Assembly: GCF_037975245.1 (NCBI RefSeq)
Contig: NC_092563.1
Location: 7,251,501 to 7,315,500 of the forward strand
Reading direction: 5' to 3'
DNA length: 64,000 nt
DNA from: Apostichopus japonicus
Taxonomy: Eukaryota; Echinodermata; Holothuroidea; Aspidochirotida; Stichopodidae
In this document: piece after piece, positions 1 through 11,275 of the stretch
Position numbering within the stretch: the stretch's first letter is position 1
Layout: each line of letters starts with the position of its first letter
Translations under genes and position numbers: made by a program
Notes under the pieces: model-generated
The model's database searches: none
What the model saw: only the letters and a program-made list of their open reading frames with translations
What the model was told of the DNA's origin: nothing

Positions 1-234
1 AATAGAATGTGTAAAAGTAAGTTGGTCTGATGCTTCGTTCCAGCAGGATCTTCTTCAGAGGCTCTCCGTCTACTTGACGTCAACCTATTAATAGTACATA
101 AGTCTTGGCCAAAAATTGTGATTATAAAAGGCATTTTACTTGGTATTTACCTTTCCCATTCTCGCAACTGTAAAGTTCGTTCGTGCAATGAACTGTTAAA
201 ACTTTTCGCGGTCAAAGGTCACAGCCTCGTTCAT
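1..234. other. Non-coding sequence, nothing recognised
   Basis: No convincing open frame, splice-bounded exon or repeat is visible. It is ordinary mixed-composition sequence leading into the transposon end that follows. Confidence 0.5.
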
Positions 235-401
235 GTCAACAAAAATAAAATGTTAGCATGTTAAGACGCGTCTTAGTGGAGAACAGTTTTGTGAAACCGA
301 GATCCAAACAGTACTTTACTAAGACGCATCTTAGTGTAAGTCGAGTTCGCACAGCACTAAGTCCTGTGTGCGTAAGTCGAGTTTAGTGAAACAGGCCCCT
401 G
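235..401. mobile_element. One end of a non-autonomous DNA transposon
   Basis: Read on the minus strand from 401, the sequence begins CAGGGGCCTGTTTCACTAAA, which resembles the outer TIR of many animal non-autonomous DNA transposons (family memory, not a search). Inside are a perfect 12-bp palindrome AAGACGCGTCTT at 263-274 and a near-palindrome ACTAAGACGCATCTTAGT at 318-335. The motif AAGTCGAGTT occurs twice, typical of sub-terminal repeats. No matching opposite terminus is found, so the copy is truncated or continues upstream of the window. The left boundary is approximate. Confidence 0.45.
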
Positions 402-1083
402 ATATCCTTGGAATACATGCTCCTGTGTCATGAGCTTTTGTAAATTGAAGCTGCATGTTCCTTACAGCATAATTTTGAACAGTTTGACCATAGGAAACCA
501 CTAGCATAGGAAACAACGTAACCTATGATAAGTCTGCTCTTGACCAGATTAGCAATATAGCTGAATAGCATAGAAGTCATAGGTCTAACAAAAGTTATAA
601 TCCGTGTTGAAAGATGCTTCCTCTTTTGCTCTATCAGTTACCAGCTCAATGCGGTGTACAAACATGATATACACACCATCAGCCTCAAAAAGTGAGGGAA
701 TGGCATAGAATTTCTCTCCAAAATGTAAACATTTCTCTTGCTAGTATGATAGTATTGTTGGTACCTTTAAATATCATATAGACTATTAAGTTAAAAAAGT
801 AAATGCACTATTTACAGGCTAACAATAAGTACATATTTAGCAAACATCTATACCTGAGAAGACCCATCCTTTCTCAAACTATTTTCCATTGGTCAAGGAA
901 TAATCTAGTGCTCAAAGTTTGTATAAAACTGTTGAAAGTTCTGAATGTTCCCTTACAAATTATATGGTACTTGTGTACAAAAACTGCTATAAACATCTTC
1001 TCACTTCTTTATAACAATGTGCCCATTCGTTGTATCATTTTGGGATGTGATACTAGATAAATTATTTCCAGTTGATGACCTTA

Positions 1084-2010
1084 TAGTGCTGATATTTGTA
1101 ATCGATTTATTGCCAGTAGTCGCGATTACACTTTGAAAGTTTGATTAATGGCGCTCAAAAGCTAAGTTGCGATTACTCGACTACAAGCTAGCACTACACA
1201 TAATCTGCCTTGAAAAATGGCCTAACATATCAAAAACAACACTAAACAGTGTCAGCAAATATCGCAAAAGTACAGGTTCTCACGATGCTACTCTGGCATT
1301 GTGCTGTCTTAAAAATCGGCAAGCGCCTGCTCTGGTTAGATTCATGGTTTACTTGTCAGTTATATGCTTGTTCTGCAGTGGAACATTCAGTGGTAGCAAT
1401 GTTTGATCATTGCCCATAATCGCAATTTCGCAAGTTCTTAATCATTTACAATTGCCAAAGTAACATGTTTACAGTTACTTCTTTACTGGCCTACAGTAGT
1501 TCACATTTATAGGATGTCTGATCGAGTGTGATTGCAGTGTAGTTAAATTTTATTGTGCAAAATATGTGCCTGCTATTGTGCTAGGCTAGAGCCTAACCTA
1601 CAACATTGAACGACCTGCTACAGAAAACTCTTGCATACTAATCATCACCCCGCTCCAAGGTGTTACATCTATTCATTATTTGCACGTTCGTTTCCATTAG
1701 TGATGGTAGTTGTAGTGCCCTAGTAGATTCATTCGAATGTTTTTGATTTACAAGGAAGGATTTTAGGAAATTTTGTAGATTGAAAGTTGTTCACAGTTTT
1801 TGTTTAGTAAATGTATTAACATGATTTAGAGACCACACGTTAAGACACAAAAGAACAAATAAAGACAGTGCACCATGGAGAAAGATTTGTCTTGACAGTA
1901 TTTCTGCAATGTAAAAATGACAATGATGACGTCATAACTGTAACATAGTAATCGCGAGAAGAGCTGTGTGATTAATCGACTACAAAAGAAAGAGTCGACT
2001 ATCAGCACTA
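1084..2010. mobile_element. TIR element, about 0.93 kb, possibly Mutator-like
   Basis: The left end TAGTGCTGATA (1084-1094) is exactly inverted at the right end, TATCAGCACTA (2000-2010). Inside both ends are matching inner blocks, TCGATTTAT/TCGATTAAT and TCGCGATTAC, so the imperfect inverted repeat covers roughly 60 bp. The flanks GATGACCTTA (left) and GGTGACCTAT (right) agree at 7 of 10 positions and could be a decayed 9-10 bp target duplication, as in Mutator-like elements. No transposase is visible; short frames inside look like noise. Class assignment is inference. Confidence 0.5.
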
Positions 2011-2529
2011 GGTGACCTATATTAATCCTTTGAAGTACGTATTCATTTCAAGAGTACCTATTTAGGTTATTTACATACAAAGACAAAAGAAGAAATGCAA
2101 AAGAGAGAAAAAAAGAAGAGAATTTATAGGATTACATTCTGAACTAGGATGAATAGTATTGGAAATGAAGTGAAAAAGAGCAACCCAAATTTGCTCATCC
2201 TGTGCACAATTAGGATGGTAGTATTTCAAAAGTTGTGCAATTAACTTAAATTTGAAATTTATTTTCCCAGCTTTTTTCTCACAAATATTAAAGTTTTTAT
2301 AGTAAAACTGAACTGGACAGATTTTTATCTTGTTAAACTGTTACTGCTTTACAGGAACACAGAACACAAACATGTCCCATTTGGAAATAGGGATTTTCTA
2401 CTTATATATCCTTCTAATTCTTTCCAGGAAATATGAATGAAAACCATTACCTTCTGCTTCAACATCTGCAAGATTACTTTGAAGTTGTGATTCTTTTTCT
2501 TAACCTTATTTTCTCTTTCATCTGGGCAG

Positions 2530-2588
2530 GAAAATGTGGAACTGTATTGGAACCAATCAGAGCTGTTACTCCAGATTTGGTATTGAAG
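2530..2588 (+). CDS. Candidate internal exon A of an unidentified gene
   Basis: A strong acceptor (tract ending ctttcatctgggcag) and donor (AAG then gtgagg) enclose 59 nt. One frame (two bases completing a codon, then 19 codons) reads KCGTVLEPIRAVTPDLVLK, a well-mixed protein-like peptide. It leaves at phase 0, and the next candidate exon at 2992 is open in that phase. I do not recognise the protein family; no catalytic motif, signal peptide or membrane segment can be judged from this length. The upstream exon must end one base into a codon and was not found in the window. It could still be a chance open stretch, but splice sites and phase both agree. Confidence 0.55.
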
Positions 2589-2991
2589 GTGAGGTTATAG
2601 TCCTACTTTGTGCATCCTCATGGTATTAAAACATACATATCCAATACTTTGCTTATTTGCTTGCACTACTGTTTATTACTTCAAAGAAATAAAAAATTGG
2701 GGGGTGGGGGGTATTCATTGCCTACAGTTGGTTTTTGTATCAATTTTGATATCATATTTTTTATACTTAACTTCCATAACAATGTAATTTCATTAACTGA
2801 TGGGACAACTTTCAGTTTTGTGATGAAACTAAGTGTTAAACTGGTTTTTTTCTGAGTAAAAGCAATGCAGAAAGGAACAGAAAAGTTGTATGGAATAAAA
2901 GTGACTTTTATATCAAAATTTATCTGTACAGTTGTGCACATTAATTTAAGTTTTGGTGGAACAACATTTTTTTTTCCAATTATTTCTTTAG

Positions 2992-3020
2992 GTTGTTCAA
3001 TTCCAAGCTTATTTTGCCAG
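2992..3020 (+). CDS. Candidate micro-exon B of the same gene
   Basis: 29 nt follow a long T-rich tract ending ttatttctttag, with donor GCCAG then gtattg. Read in the phase left by the exon at 2530-2588 it gives VVQFQAYFA plus two bases, AG, which are completed to Arg by the exon at 4735. The intron before it would be 403 nt. Such a short exon is hard to prove from sequence alone; the support is acceptor quality and continuous phase on both sides. Function unknown. Confidence 0.45.
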
Positions 3021-3345
3021 GTATTGACCACAAACCTGTTATATATATGTGTCTCAGTATTGCTACTAAATGTGCTGTACAGTACATTAACGGTCACTCA
3101 ATGAACTTAATGGCTGGGAAATGAGATTAATAACTACTTTATGGAGCTTCTACTTGAATTTTGCATGCTAAAAGTTGGAGACAAAATTTTATTTGTTTAA
3201 TTGTACTTGTACTTGGCCATTCTAGTCACTCGGAACACGTTGGTGGATTTGTTATCCAGGAAAATACTGAACAGTTTAAATACCACTCTTGAGATTGTTA
3301 AAATTTGAATGAAAGAAAAACTGTAGTACTGTGCAAAACATGGAT
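3021..3345. other. Presumed intron sequence
   Basis: AT-rich sequence between the exon candidate ending at 3020 and a dispersed repeat. Open frames here are short and lack splice signals. No other structure was recognised. Confidence 0.4.
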
Positions 3346-3480
3346 GCCTTGAGACAATTGGACAGTCCTTCCTTGTCTGAGTGGATAATAGAAGAGAACT
3401 TTGCTGCCACCCAGATTGCCCCAAAAAAAGAAGAACGTCCATCTGTGATTAAACATTAAGACACAAAGAGGAACCAACTT
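3346..3480. repeat. Dispersed repeat, copy 1 (second copy near 6140)
   Basis: The segment starting GCCTTGAGACAATTGGACAG recurs at 6140-6275 with most bases conserved, including the stretch ending in AAACATTAAGACA. The family is not identified. The second copy lies inside the duplicated block at 5981-6412. Confidence 0.7.
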
Positions 3481-3502
3481 TTAATGGGCATACGCCCATT
3501 AA
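3481..3502. repeat. Perfect short hairpin
   Basis: TTAATGGGC and GCCCATTAA pair perfectly as 9-bp arms around an ATAC loop, directly after the dispersed repeat. It may be the terminal hairpin of that repeat; role unknown. Confidence 0.6.
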
Positions 3503-4734
3503 TAGTCCCATTGACTTACACACTAAATCACAAAGTAATGTGATCTCTAGAAGTTTTCACTAGCTAAACGCTACCCATCACCGGATAGCTGACAAATTGG
3601 CCTTTCATGGCACCATTAATTTTCCGTATCTAGCACAAACTCAGTAGTCTTTCCACTTTAAAGAGATCCAATTTTGCAAGAAGAAAACTAATTGTTTGAG
3701 TTAATAATGACATGCTGTAATCTTTGCATGAAAGATAGGGTGGTTCATTCTGTGCAATGCTTACTGTGCTTGCAAGTTGCCCCCAAAGGTAACATTGGAC
3801 TTGGTAAATTGATACAGGCAATTGATACAAGCAAAGTTGTGCTGTTTATTTGCAATGTGAAATACCGCCCTCTCTTTTAGTAAGTGCTTGTTAGTTTTGC
3901 CTTAAACTTTTCACACTAATTAGAAGTGGTTAACTTCTTGCCAAAAAAGTGTGGAGCAAGTTAGGAAATGTGGGAAGGTGGGGGATTGGAAAGGAGGGGA
4001 GGAAGGGAGGGTAGAGTGTTGGGGGGGTGGGGCAGAATTGAAAAGAGTTGAAATCAAAGATGGGATATTGTTTATTGTCCAATTGTTTGATTAATCACAG
4101 TACTGCATAAAGTTTGTGTGATCTTATTTCATATCCGATCTGTACAGTTATGCTGCTCATGTCTGTTAGCAACTGAGTTACATCACTATGAAAATGTAGT
4201 CACTCTAGTCATGGTTCCTACACAATCTGGTAAAAGACTAGAAATTTGGGGAAAGTAGAGAAAGGAAAAAACCTCTTCACAATGTCTTGAAAGTCCTTGA
4301 ATTTTGAAGTTAAGTCTGGAAAAGCAAGGAAAACAAATCCTCATTTCAGAATTTGAGAAAGGTTTCAATTGTAAGATAAGGTTAATGCTAAAAATTGAAC
4401 TCTGGTAAAGAGTTACGGCTACAGCATATCATGTTAGGGATTCATGGCTCTTTGAATGTCCCCATCACCAAAAATTAAATAAAGGCATTAGGTTATGGTT
4501 TTGCAGAAGTTTCAACTGTTGGGTTTATTAATAAGGGAGCTCTAACATTAGGTCATAATTAGTTTGTAGATTTAATAGTAAGCTGTAAGACCGTTGGACT
4601 TTCGGTCTTGAAAAGGTCTGGTACTTCATATGCTTTATAAAAGTGTTCAAACCATTAATTGACACATCTATAGCATTGTTAATTTTTACACTTCGATGGT
4701 GTTTGTGTGACTAATTGAGGCTTTTCTCCTTTAG

Positions 4735-4776
4735 ACGTTTGAAAGGAGAAATGTTTCTAGACCTAGCCTACACAGG
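4735..4776 (+). CDS. Candidate exon C of the same gene
   Basis: 42 nt lie between a strong acceptor (gaggcttttctcctttag) and a donor (ACAGG then gtatgt). Entered with the two bases AG left by the previous exon, it reads RRLKGEMFLDLAYT and ends two bases (GG) into the next codon. Exons A, B and C together therefore give about 43 uninterrupted residues across three introns. No domain was recognised. The next exon in this phase was not found with confidence before 10510, so at least one exon is missing from this annotation. Confidence 0.5.
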
Positions 4777-5980
4777 GTATGTTAAAAATCGTTCTCAAGA
4801 CTGCATAATGGATTCTATTATCAACACACACAAAGTGCTGCTTATCATAACGAATCCTACTCTCATCAAATCAAATGGACAAGCCATTCCACCTTTACAT
4901 TCAAGTTGACTTTTTGATGAACAAACATCATAATTTGCTCTTTCTTTGGAAAATGTCTAATTCCTGTGGAAAATGTATAAAGTACCAAATCATAATTATA
5001 TGAGATTGTAAGGAACAAATATCAAAATTGAAAAGTGAACTAGGCTATCATGACAGGCATTAGATGTTATGTGGTTAAATGTTGGAATGCAGATGGGTGG
5101 GTACACACTTTGAACAAACTGGTATAATGTTGCTATACAAGCTGTGATGATTGCTCATTTTGTGGAGAGAACAGATTTATAAATAGAACTTTATTGGGAG
5201 AGAATCCAATAAAAATTGGATCATCACGGTGACTTTTGTTTTTGATTTAAATGTAATTAGAACCTGTTTTAAACTTTGGGGTATAGCTTGCATAGTCTAT
5301 AAAAATGTCAACATATATGGTTAAGGAATTCTTGCAATATATATGTGGAAAATGAATTTTAGAATACTTCATTCCAGCAGTTGCGAGTAGAACTTGTAAA
5401 TGTTCGTGATCGTGGGAGACGGCTGAGCTTTTATCGATGAAAGACTCCTTTGAAAGTGCCCGGTTGCCTTTGATTAAACTGCTCATTATCTCTGTCAGAT
5501 TCTATCAGCTTCAAGTTACTGTACAAAGGCTTTGACAATTTGCTTTTTGGGAGTTAAAAATTTGAAGAAAGCAAAAAAGAAAGAAGGAAAGAAAACTGTC
5601 ACAATTGTTGTCGTTTTGTTTGTTGTTAATCATGGCCGGCTACTGATTTGAGATATTGTATTACAGCACTTGGCTATTTATGCCATGATTAATTCAAACA
5701 ATTTAATATATAGATTCATTGACAAACCTAGTATTATCATCACTGCCATCGTATGAAGGAGTAATTAATTATGTGTCCATTATTCATGTAATCTTTGTGT
5801 CACCCATCTCTATGGTAACAACATCAAGAATGAGATCATTTCTCAGTATAAAGACATGATGGAAACATACAGCGCATGTTTCTGAGAGATGTTCTAGGAT
5901 GATTTTCTGAATGTAAAGAGAAATTTCAGAAATTTGTCTGGAGGACAATTGGACAAAAAAAGAAAGAAAAAAAGAAAGAA
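4777..5980. other. Presumed intron sequence
   Basis: Simple AT-rich sequence. A stretch after an acceptor-like site at about 5380 reads LRVELVNVRDRGRRLSFYR before a stop, but its phase does not fit the preceding exon and it has no convincing donor, so it is not called. Confidence 0.4.
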
Positions 5981-6412
5981 GAACCAATTTTGACATCTGA
6001 GGTGGTATAGTAGTAATTGTGACCTGCATCGACACCATGATTCTAGTAATGTGATGGGTTCTGCTACATGTTGGATTGTCATTAGTAGCTCTGGTCATGA
6101 TGAAAGGTCACTAACATAATTACTATAAGGAAAAGTCCTGCCTTGAGACAATCGGACAGTCCTTCCTTATCTGAGTGGATGATATAAGAGAACTTAGCTG
6201 CAACCCAGATCGTCGAGAGAAAAAGAACATCCATTTGTGAATAAACATTAAGACAGAAAGAAGAACCAATTTTGACATTTGAGGTGGCATAGTTGTAATG
6301 TGACCTACATCAACACCATGATGGGTTCTGCTACATGTTTTATTGTCATTAGTAGCTCTGGTAGTGATGAAAGGTCACTAACATTACTATAAGGAAAGGT
6401 TCTGCCTTGAAC
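5981..6412. repeat. Direct duplication of a dispersed repeat, offset 282 bp
   Basis: The blocks starting at 5981 and 6263 share the sequence from GAACCAATTTTGACAT through the CTATAAGGAAA motif, over about 150-175 bp, with scattered substitutions and small deletions. The unit between them (6140-6275) matches 3346-3480. The locus holds a partial tandem duplication of one repeat family. Confidence 0.75.
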
Positions 6413-8096
6413 TTGACTTGTGTCTTCCTGTGATTGATGATAACAACTGTTTTAAGATCCTAGCTGACATAATTGGGGGGCCTCAGTAAAGGAGAGGAGG
6501 GATGGATAGAAATTCTACTGAGACAGTTGCAATCCAAGGAACCCAATGTCTTCCCTTCCAAGCTTAGCTTTCCTCTGGAGGGACATATTTATCTTGGGTC
6601 ATGCACCTGTTTCTTTTAAACATAGCAACAGAAGATTTGGATGATTCATTTAACCGCTCGGTCTCTCTTTTAACTAAAGAGATATTAGAGGAGGCTGGTC
6701 TTGTTCATGTCAAATAAGGAACCTGTAACATGAATGAAAACCTGTCATATTTTCTGCCTGATGTTTTTTGGTTTAACAAAGTGGTTTAACAGAGTATACT
6801 ACTATGTGTGTATAAACTGTAAAAAAGCCAGGCCCCAATTTTGGCTGAACAAGTAGAATTGAAAATCAAATTAGTTTTTGTGAGTCTCAGTTGGGAATTC
6901 ATAGTCAAATTTGAGGTTGTTTTCTGTTCAGTGGATTGGTGGAAACAGGCAGTTCTATTTTCATTCAAGGGTGCAGTAGCCCAAGTAGCTAAAAATTGTA
7001 ACGTGGTGGTAAGGATAGAATCTCAGGAAGTTACTTGAGTTTTTGGATTGATTTTCTTTATCAAACTGAATTATTACCTAAAAAACAGAAACAGAAGACA
7101 GATATATTTCACGAGAGCATTTTAAAAGCAATAAAACAAATTAAATAGAACGTGGGGGGGGGGAGGGATGGTAGGGGGCAGAGGGGGTTTTAGGGGAATA
7201 CAACTGGGCGGGGGATGGGAGTTGTTTGATGTACAAATTGGACAAAGTCAATTTTGAATGTGTAACTCCAGGAATGTTTAACATTGTGAATTTGGGATGT
7301 TACAGATTCACTTAGCCTGAATTACAGTTCAAAATATTGCAAAGGCCTTTTTTCGATCTTCGCTTGGCTTCTTTTTCAGATAATTCGTCCTGGCCATTAC
7401 AGTGTAATATTTTCAGACCATATCGCATCATAGCTGCATCACGTTGTGCTAATAAAGCTATTGTAGTGTGATTAACAAAGGAGCACTAGATAGAGAAGTC
7501 AGACAGGGTAAAATGAAATAATTGCAGAGAGTGCAATTCGGTCACAAGCCTAACGGACCAATCTTTCTCAATCAACAGTGCCCTTCAATGGACAAGAACT
7601 TAAGTGCGCATAATGCTGCGTAGTTAGGGTTAACATATTTTTTTGGTTGAAAAGTTGAATATCCTATGAGTATACTAATACTAGTTTTGCCAAAACATCT
7701 CATGATGTTATACCTATCTTTGCAATACTTACATCACAATATAGCTACATTAACATTAGTGTTATCTTAGTTGTTGCAAGTACAGTATGTTACCCACCTA
7801 GAGGGCCATCAGTCATGTTTATGTGTTGAAAACCGATTACGTCATGCTTTTGAAACAGTATACAGTAAGCTTATGTACAGTAACAGTAACATTGGGTACT
7901 TCTGCTGTACGTACACACGTGGAAGTCTTTTACTTAGTTTGCCTGTCCTAATTAACAGTGGTATGTTTGAATGCGCCAAAAGACCTTGCAAGAAAATCAG
8001 GACAATTTAGTTTGCTGGCAAAACAGTAAACTTTTAATGCAAAAACAAAAATCAAGAAAAAGGAAAAAGAACAGAAAATGCTCAATTAACCTGGAT
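6413..8096. other. Non-coding, includes poly-G tracts
   Basis: Presumed intron. Near 7153-7210 is a G-rich stretch with several runs of G, a potential quadruplex on the + strand. A splice-bounded open stretch at about 6561-6595 is too short and has the wrong phase to call. No repeat family was recognised. Confidence 0.4.
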
Positions 8097-8123
8097 ATAA
8101 CCCTAACCCTATTAACCCTATTC
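8097..8123. repeat. Short telomere-like CCCTAA run
   Basis: The sequence contains TAACCCTAACCCTATTAACCCTA, about three degenerate CCCTAA units. It is too short to be a meaningful interstitial telomeric tract and may be chance. Confidence 0.4.
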
Positions 8124-8346
8124 AAAACTCAACAGGGAGTCCTGGTATGTTGATGTGATGCAAGACAGTACTGTTATTGAATACATTGTTGATTCTAACT
8201 GTTGACTTGTTCTAACTACAGCTGTTGTAGTTAGTGTTATAACAAATTACACACTTAATAGCATTTTGAGTAATGAGTAATTGAGTAATGGACTTTTGTG
8301 TAGCAGATTTTTTTTTCTCTAATAAAATACTACGGCTCCTGTTTAC

Positions 8347-8679
8347 TTAAACGGTGTGAAGACTCCCGCAAAAAGGAACGTCTAATGCCGGTAATTTGAC
8401 CTAGTTTCGAATGAGGTGTAACAGAAGTGTTAAACACCACCATCGATCCCAGAAAATACACACAAAGCTTGCTACCGTCGGTAATTGACACTAGTGTATA
8501 GTCAGTACATACAGCTGCGGTCAATACCCCGGCACAGTATACAAACGATAGAGCGATGGACTTCTCAGGTCCAGCTAAAGATAACAATTGAGGTATCACG
8601 TTTCATTACTGTCTGCATTTTGTAGCGACACAAACAAAACGTCACAAAACGGTTTGGGGCGAGTCTTCAATGCCTTTAA
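8347..8679. mobile_element. TTAA-flanked MITE, copy 1 (piggyBac-like)
   Basis: TTAA at 8347-8350 and at 8676-8679 bracket about 325 bp. The inner ends TGTGAAGACTC and GAGTCTTCA are inverted relative to each other. The whole interior matches the copy at 22029-22405 almost base for base. The shared structure and identical TTAA target are as expected of piggyBac-type non-autonomous elements (established for that superfamily; assignment here is inference). The minus-strand open frame across it is not a gene. Confidence 0.8.
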
Positions 8680-10509
8680 CAAATACTGCTATGCATCTTT
8701 ACACCCGTACCAATAGCGATTTTGATCATTTTGCATCGCATTTTGCGAAGCGATATTTCTTCCCTCATGTGAATGCTTTAAAGTTTTGGCACAAGTTTGA
8801 AAAGTGCAGTGCTCCTTATAGTGACGATCATTGTCAAACAGTTCACGGTATTTTTAGATTTGACTGCGGATTTCTAGAGAATGTCTTAATACCGATTATA
8901 CCGATGTTGGTTTGATTGAAACCATTGACCTAGATTTACTCGCCAACGAGTTGTCGCCGTAACAAAAGAAATGACACGTCTGTCGATAATGAGATACACA
9001 TTGTTTCCGTCAATGTTTCAGTGACCTGTTGATTTGAAAACGAGAATGGTTGAGCAGACTTGAATGAATGTTATTCATCAGCTACACCTTCTAGGCCTCA
9101 TTTTGTAGTACTAAGGGTATATGCATTATTATTATTGCAATGCCTGATGATTCTACAAACCGTTCAACATAAGAAACGGCATTGGAAATATTTTGTTAAC
9201 TAAACTGTAATAAAAACTGGTTAAGCTTTAGCTAATTATCTGGCCATGGTAACTTGAGGTTCATTAATATTCAATGTGTCTGACATTTGATTTGTTATAT
9301 ATAACCCTCATCTTGGGCTGGGGTCGTTGCTGAGAAATGCAAATTCTTATCCATTGGTAATCTGATCATTTTTTCTATTCTTCTCCGTAATTTTCCGAAA
9401 GATGTCACTCTCCATATCATGTATCCTACAAACCACAATATCACTTTGTTGCAGTGTAGACCAATTTAAATGGAATTCAAAAAATTATTTGAATAAAAAA
9501 TCTGATTTAAATCAAACAAATAAAAAAAATAAAAAAAATTGCCAACCCTGCTACATGAATGGGATTTTAGGAATCAAATGTAAGACCCTGATTTGACTGA
9601 GAGCAGAGCAGAGGTTGAGAAACCACATGGTATGTGCCTTGATCCTGATGAAGAAGGTTGAGTATGACTATCGCAAACATCCCCATCTGGACTTGGTTAG
9701 AATTCAAGGGGCAAAGACCTTCTGTAGATGTGACTCAGGGTAAATAGCATTGAGGGCTTAATCAGTTTTTTAACTTTTTTTATTTTTTTAAAGACAAAGT
9801 CTAGTACTTGTAGAAAATTGTGCTCTCTGATTCTTCTGTTGGTGTGCAGTGTTTAGTCTCTTCGCCAAAAGTCCAAATGTTGGTCTTGGGAAAGATTGTA
9901 CGCATTTGTTAAAGTAATCGGTCGGTACACAGATGTCGAGATGGTGTTATAGAAGGCATAATTTAAACATAACAGCTACATGGTGGAACTATTAATACTG
10001 CACTAAGAAAACACATTTGGCCATGTGGATTGTACGTTAAAGTCTTTCATGCTTTTCAAAGATAAAGCAACGATGATCGTTTCAAAGAGATTGTAATCTT
10101 GCAAGGATAACAATTCAAACAGTCGTTAAACTTTTGTGTCTGTTTCTCTGCTTTACGTGCTTTTGTTTCACGTGGAGATGTGGTTTGCTACTTATAAGTG
10201 TCCCTCAAACCTAAAACAAACAGAGAAATTTGTCCCTGGAAAAATGAGAAAATGAGATTATCTTGGTACCCATTGCAACGTACAGTAAAATGCAATTTAG
10301 GAAAGCTGTACTGTATACAACTTGTAGCCTGTACCTATCTCAACTCTATGAATGGAAGAAATCATTGACTTGGATCAAATTAAAAACGTTGTGCCTGCCT
10401 TATATACATGTGTATGAAACATATTCCCACAACATGTTTAAAAAGTTTGGTTTGTAAGCTGTAAGCAATAAGATTGAAAAGTAACATGTCGATTTTCTTT
10501 GCTATTTAG
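8680..10509. other. Presumed intron, no gene called
   Basis: Two open stretches look mildly protein-like: 8680-8912 on + (including FWHKFEKCSAPYSDDH) and 9595-9744 on + (including YRKHPHLDLVRIQGAK). The first lacks splice sites; the second ends at a CAGG/gtaaat donor-like site, but its phase does not fit the exon at 10510. They are left uncalled. The rest is AT-rich. Confidence 0.35.
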
Positions 10510-10561
10510 CGTGCAGATCAACAATTGAAAGGACGATTGGATAGGGATATGGAACTGCTGG
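10510..10561 (+). CDS. Candidate exon D of an unidentified gene
   Basis: 52 nt follow a good acceptor (cgattttctttgctatttag) and end at CTGG then gtattc. Only phase 0 is open; it reads RADQQLKGRLDRDMELL plus one base, G. The charged, Leu-spaced peptide would suit a helix or short coiled coil. Its phase does not join directly to the exon at 4735, so an exon is missing between them. Its one leftover base would combine with AC at the start of the candidate at 29425 to give Asp, with no stop created. Function unknown. Confidence 0.5.
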
Positions 10562-11157
10562 GTATTCTAAAGTCGCCACAATCTCAAATTTGTCACACAC
10601 CTTTGAAAGTTTTTGAATATGTATTTGCATAGTGTTTTGTAAATTTTCTTCATTCCTCTCTTACTCAGTGTGCTGAACATTCATATGATCTCTGATCTAC
10701 AAGCTTGTAACATTCCTCTTTACTCGCCCCTCCCCCCCCCCCCTCCCAATGACCCTTTCTAAGATCACTACACTTTTCCTTCTGAATATGCCAGTCAGAA
10801 TTCTACCATTTGCTTTTAGCATTGGATTTTCATCCCACTGAATCTTCCTGTGATTACAACAGATATTTGGAAGGAAGAGGGTAGTGACCTTCAGAGATGG
10901 TCATTGAGGCCGCAGTGTAAGAGATTTATTAGTCTGTAGATCGGAGTGGGTATGTATAGGAGACAGGTCTGCAAGTATCGTCATCAGTAAATACCTAAAC
11001 CAGTAAGTTTTGGGGTATTTAAGACAATCTTTGCATTCACAAGTTCACATACTGTAGGTTAAAAGTTGCCTTACAAATTTTTGGTATCATCAATAGATGA
11101 TTTCTTCAGCTTCCCTTTACCAGTCTCTTAATTAGCTCATTGAACGTTTGCAAGTTA
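10562..11157. other. Presumed intron with C-rich tract
   Basis: A poly-C tract occurs near 10730-10745, followed by the dispersed repeat listed separately. No exon was recognised. Confidence 0.4.
10934..11020. repeat. Dispersed repeat family R2, copy A
   Basis: The core GGAGACAGGT...AAGTATCGTCA...GTAAATA, then an AAACCAGT-like block, recurs at 25154-25230 and, more diverged, at 34401-34466. Family unknown; edges approximate. Confidence 0.6.
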
Positions 11158-11275
11158 CGTTAACACTTCTACAACACTTCTCCAACACTTCTATGTCACT
11201 TTTCTGTAATACTTCTACAACACTTTTCTGTAACACTTCTATAACACTTCCACAACACTTCTACAACATTTCTCC
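11158..11275. repeat. Minisatellite, roughly 12-bp unit
   Basis: Degenerate tandem units of ACACTTCTACAA and variants such as ACACTTTTCTGTA run through this span. Confidence 0.75.

Noticed and set aside
8097-8123. Interstitial telomere site
   Set aside because: Only about three degenerate units; too short for a fusion point or telomere remnant.
8330-8599. 89-codon minus-strand frame
   Set aside because: It lies within the TTAA MITE and is disrupted in the second copy at 22029-22405.
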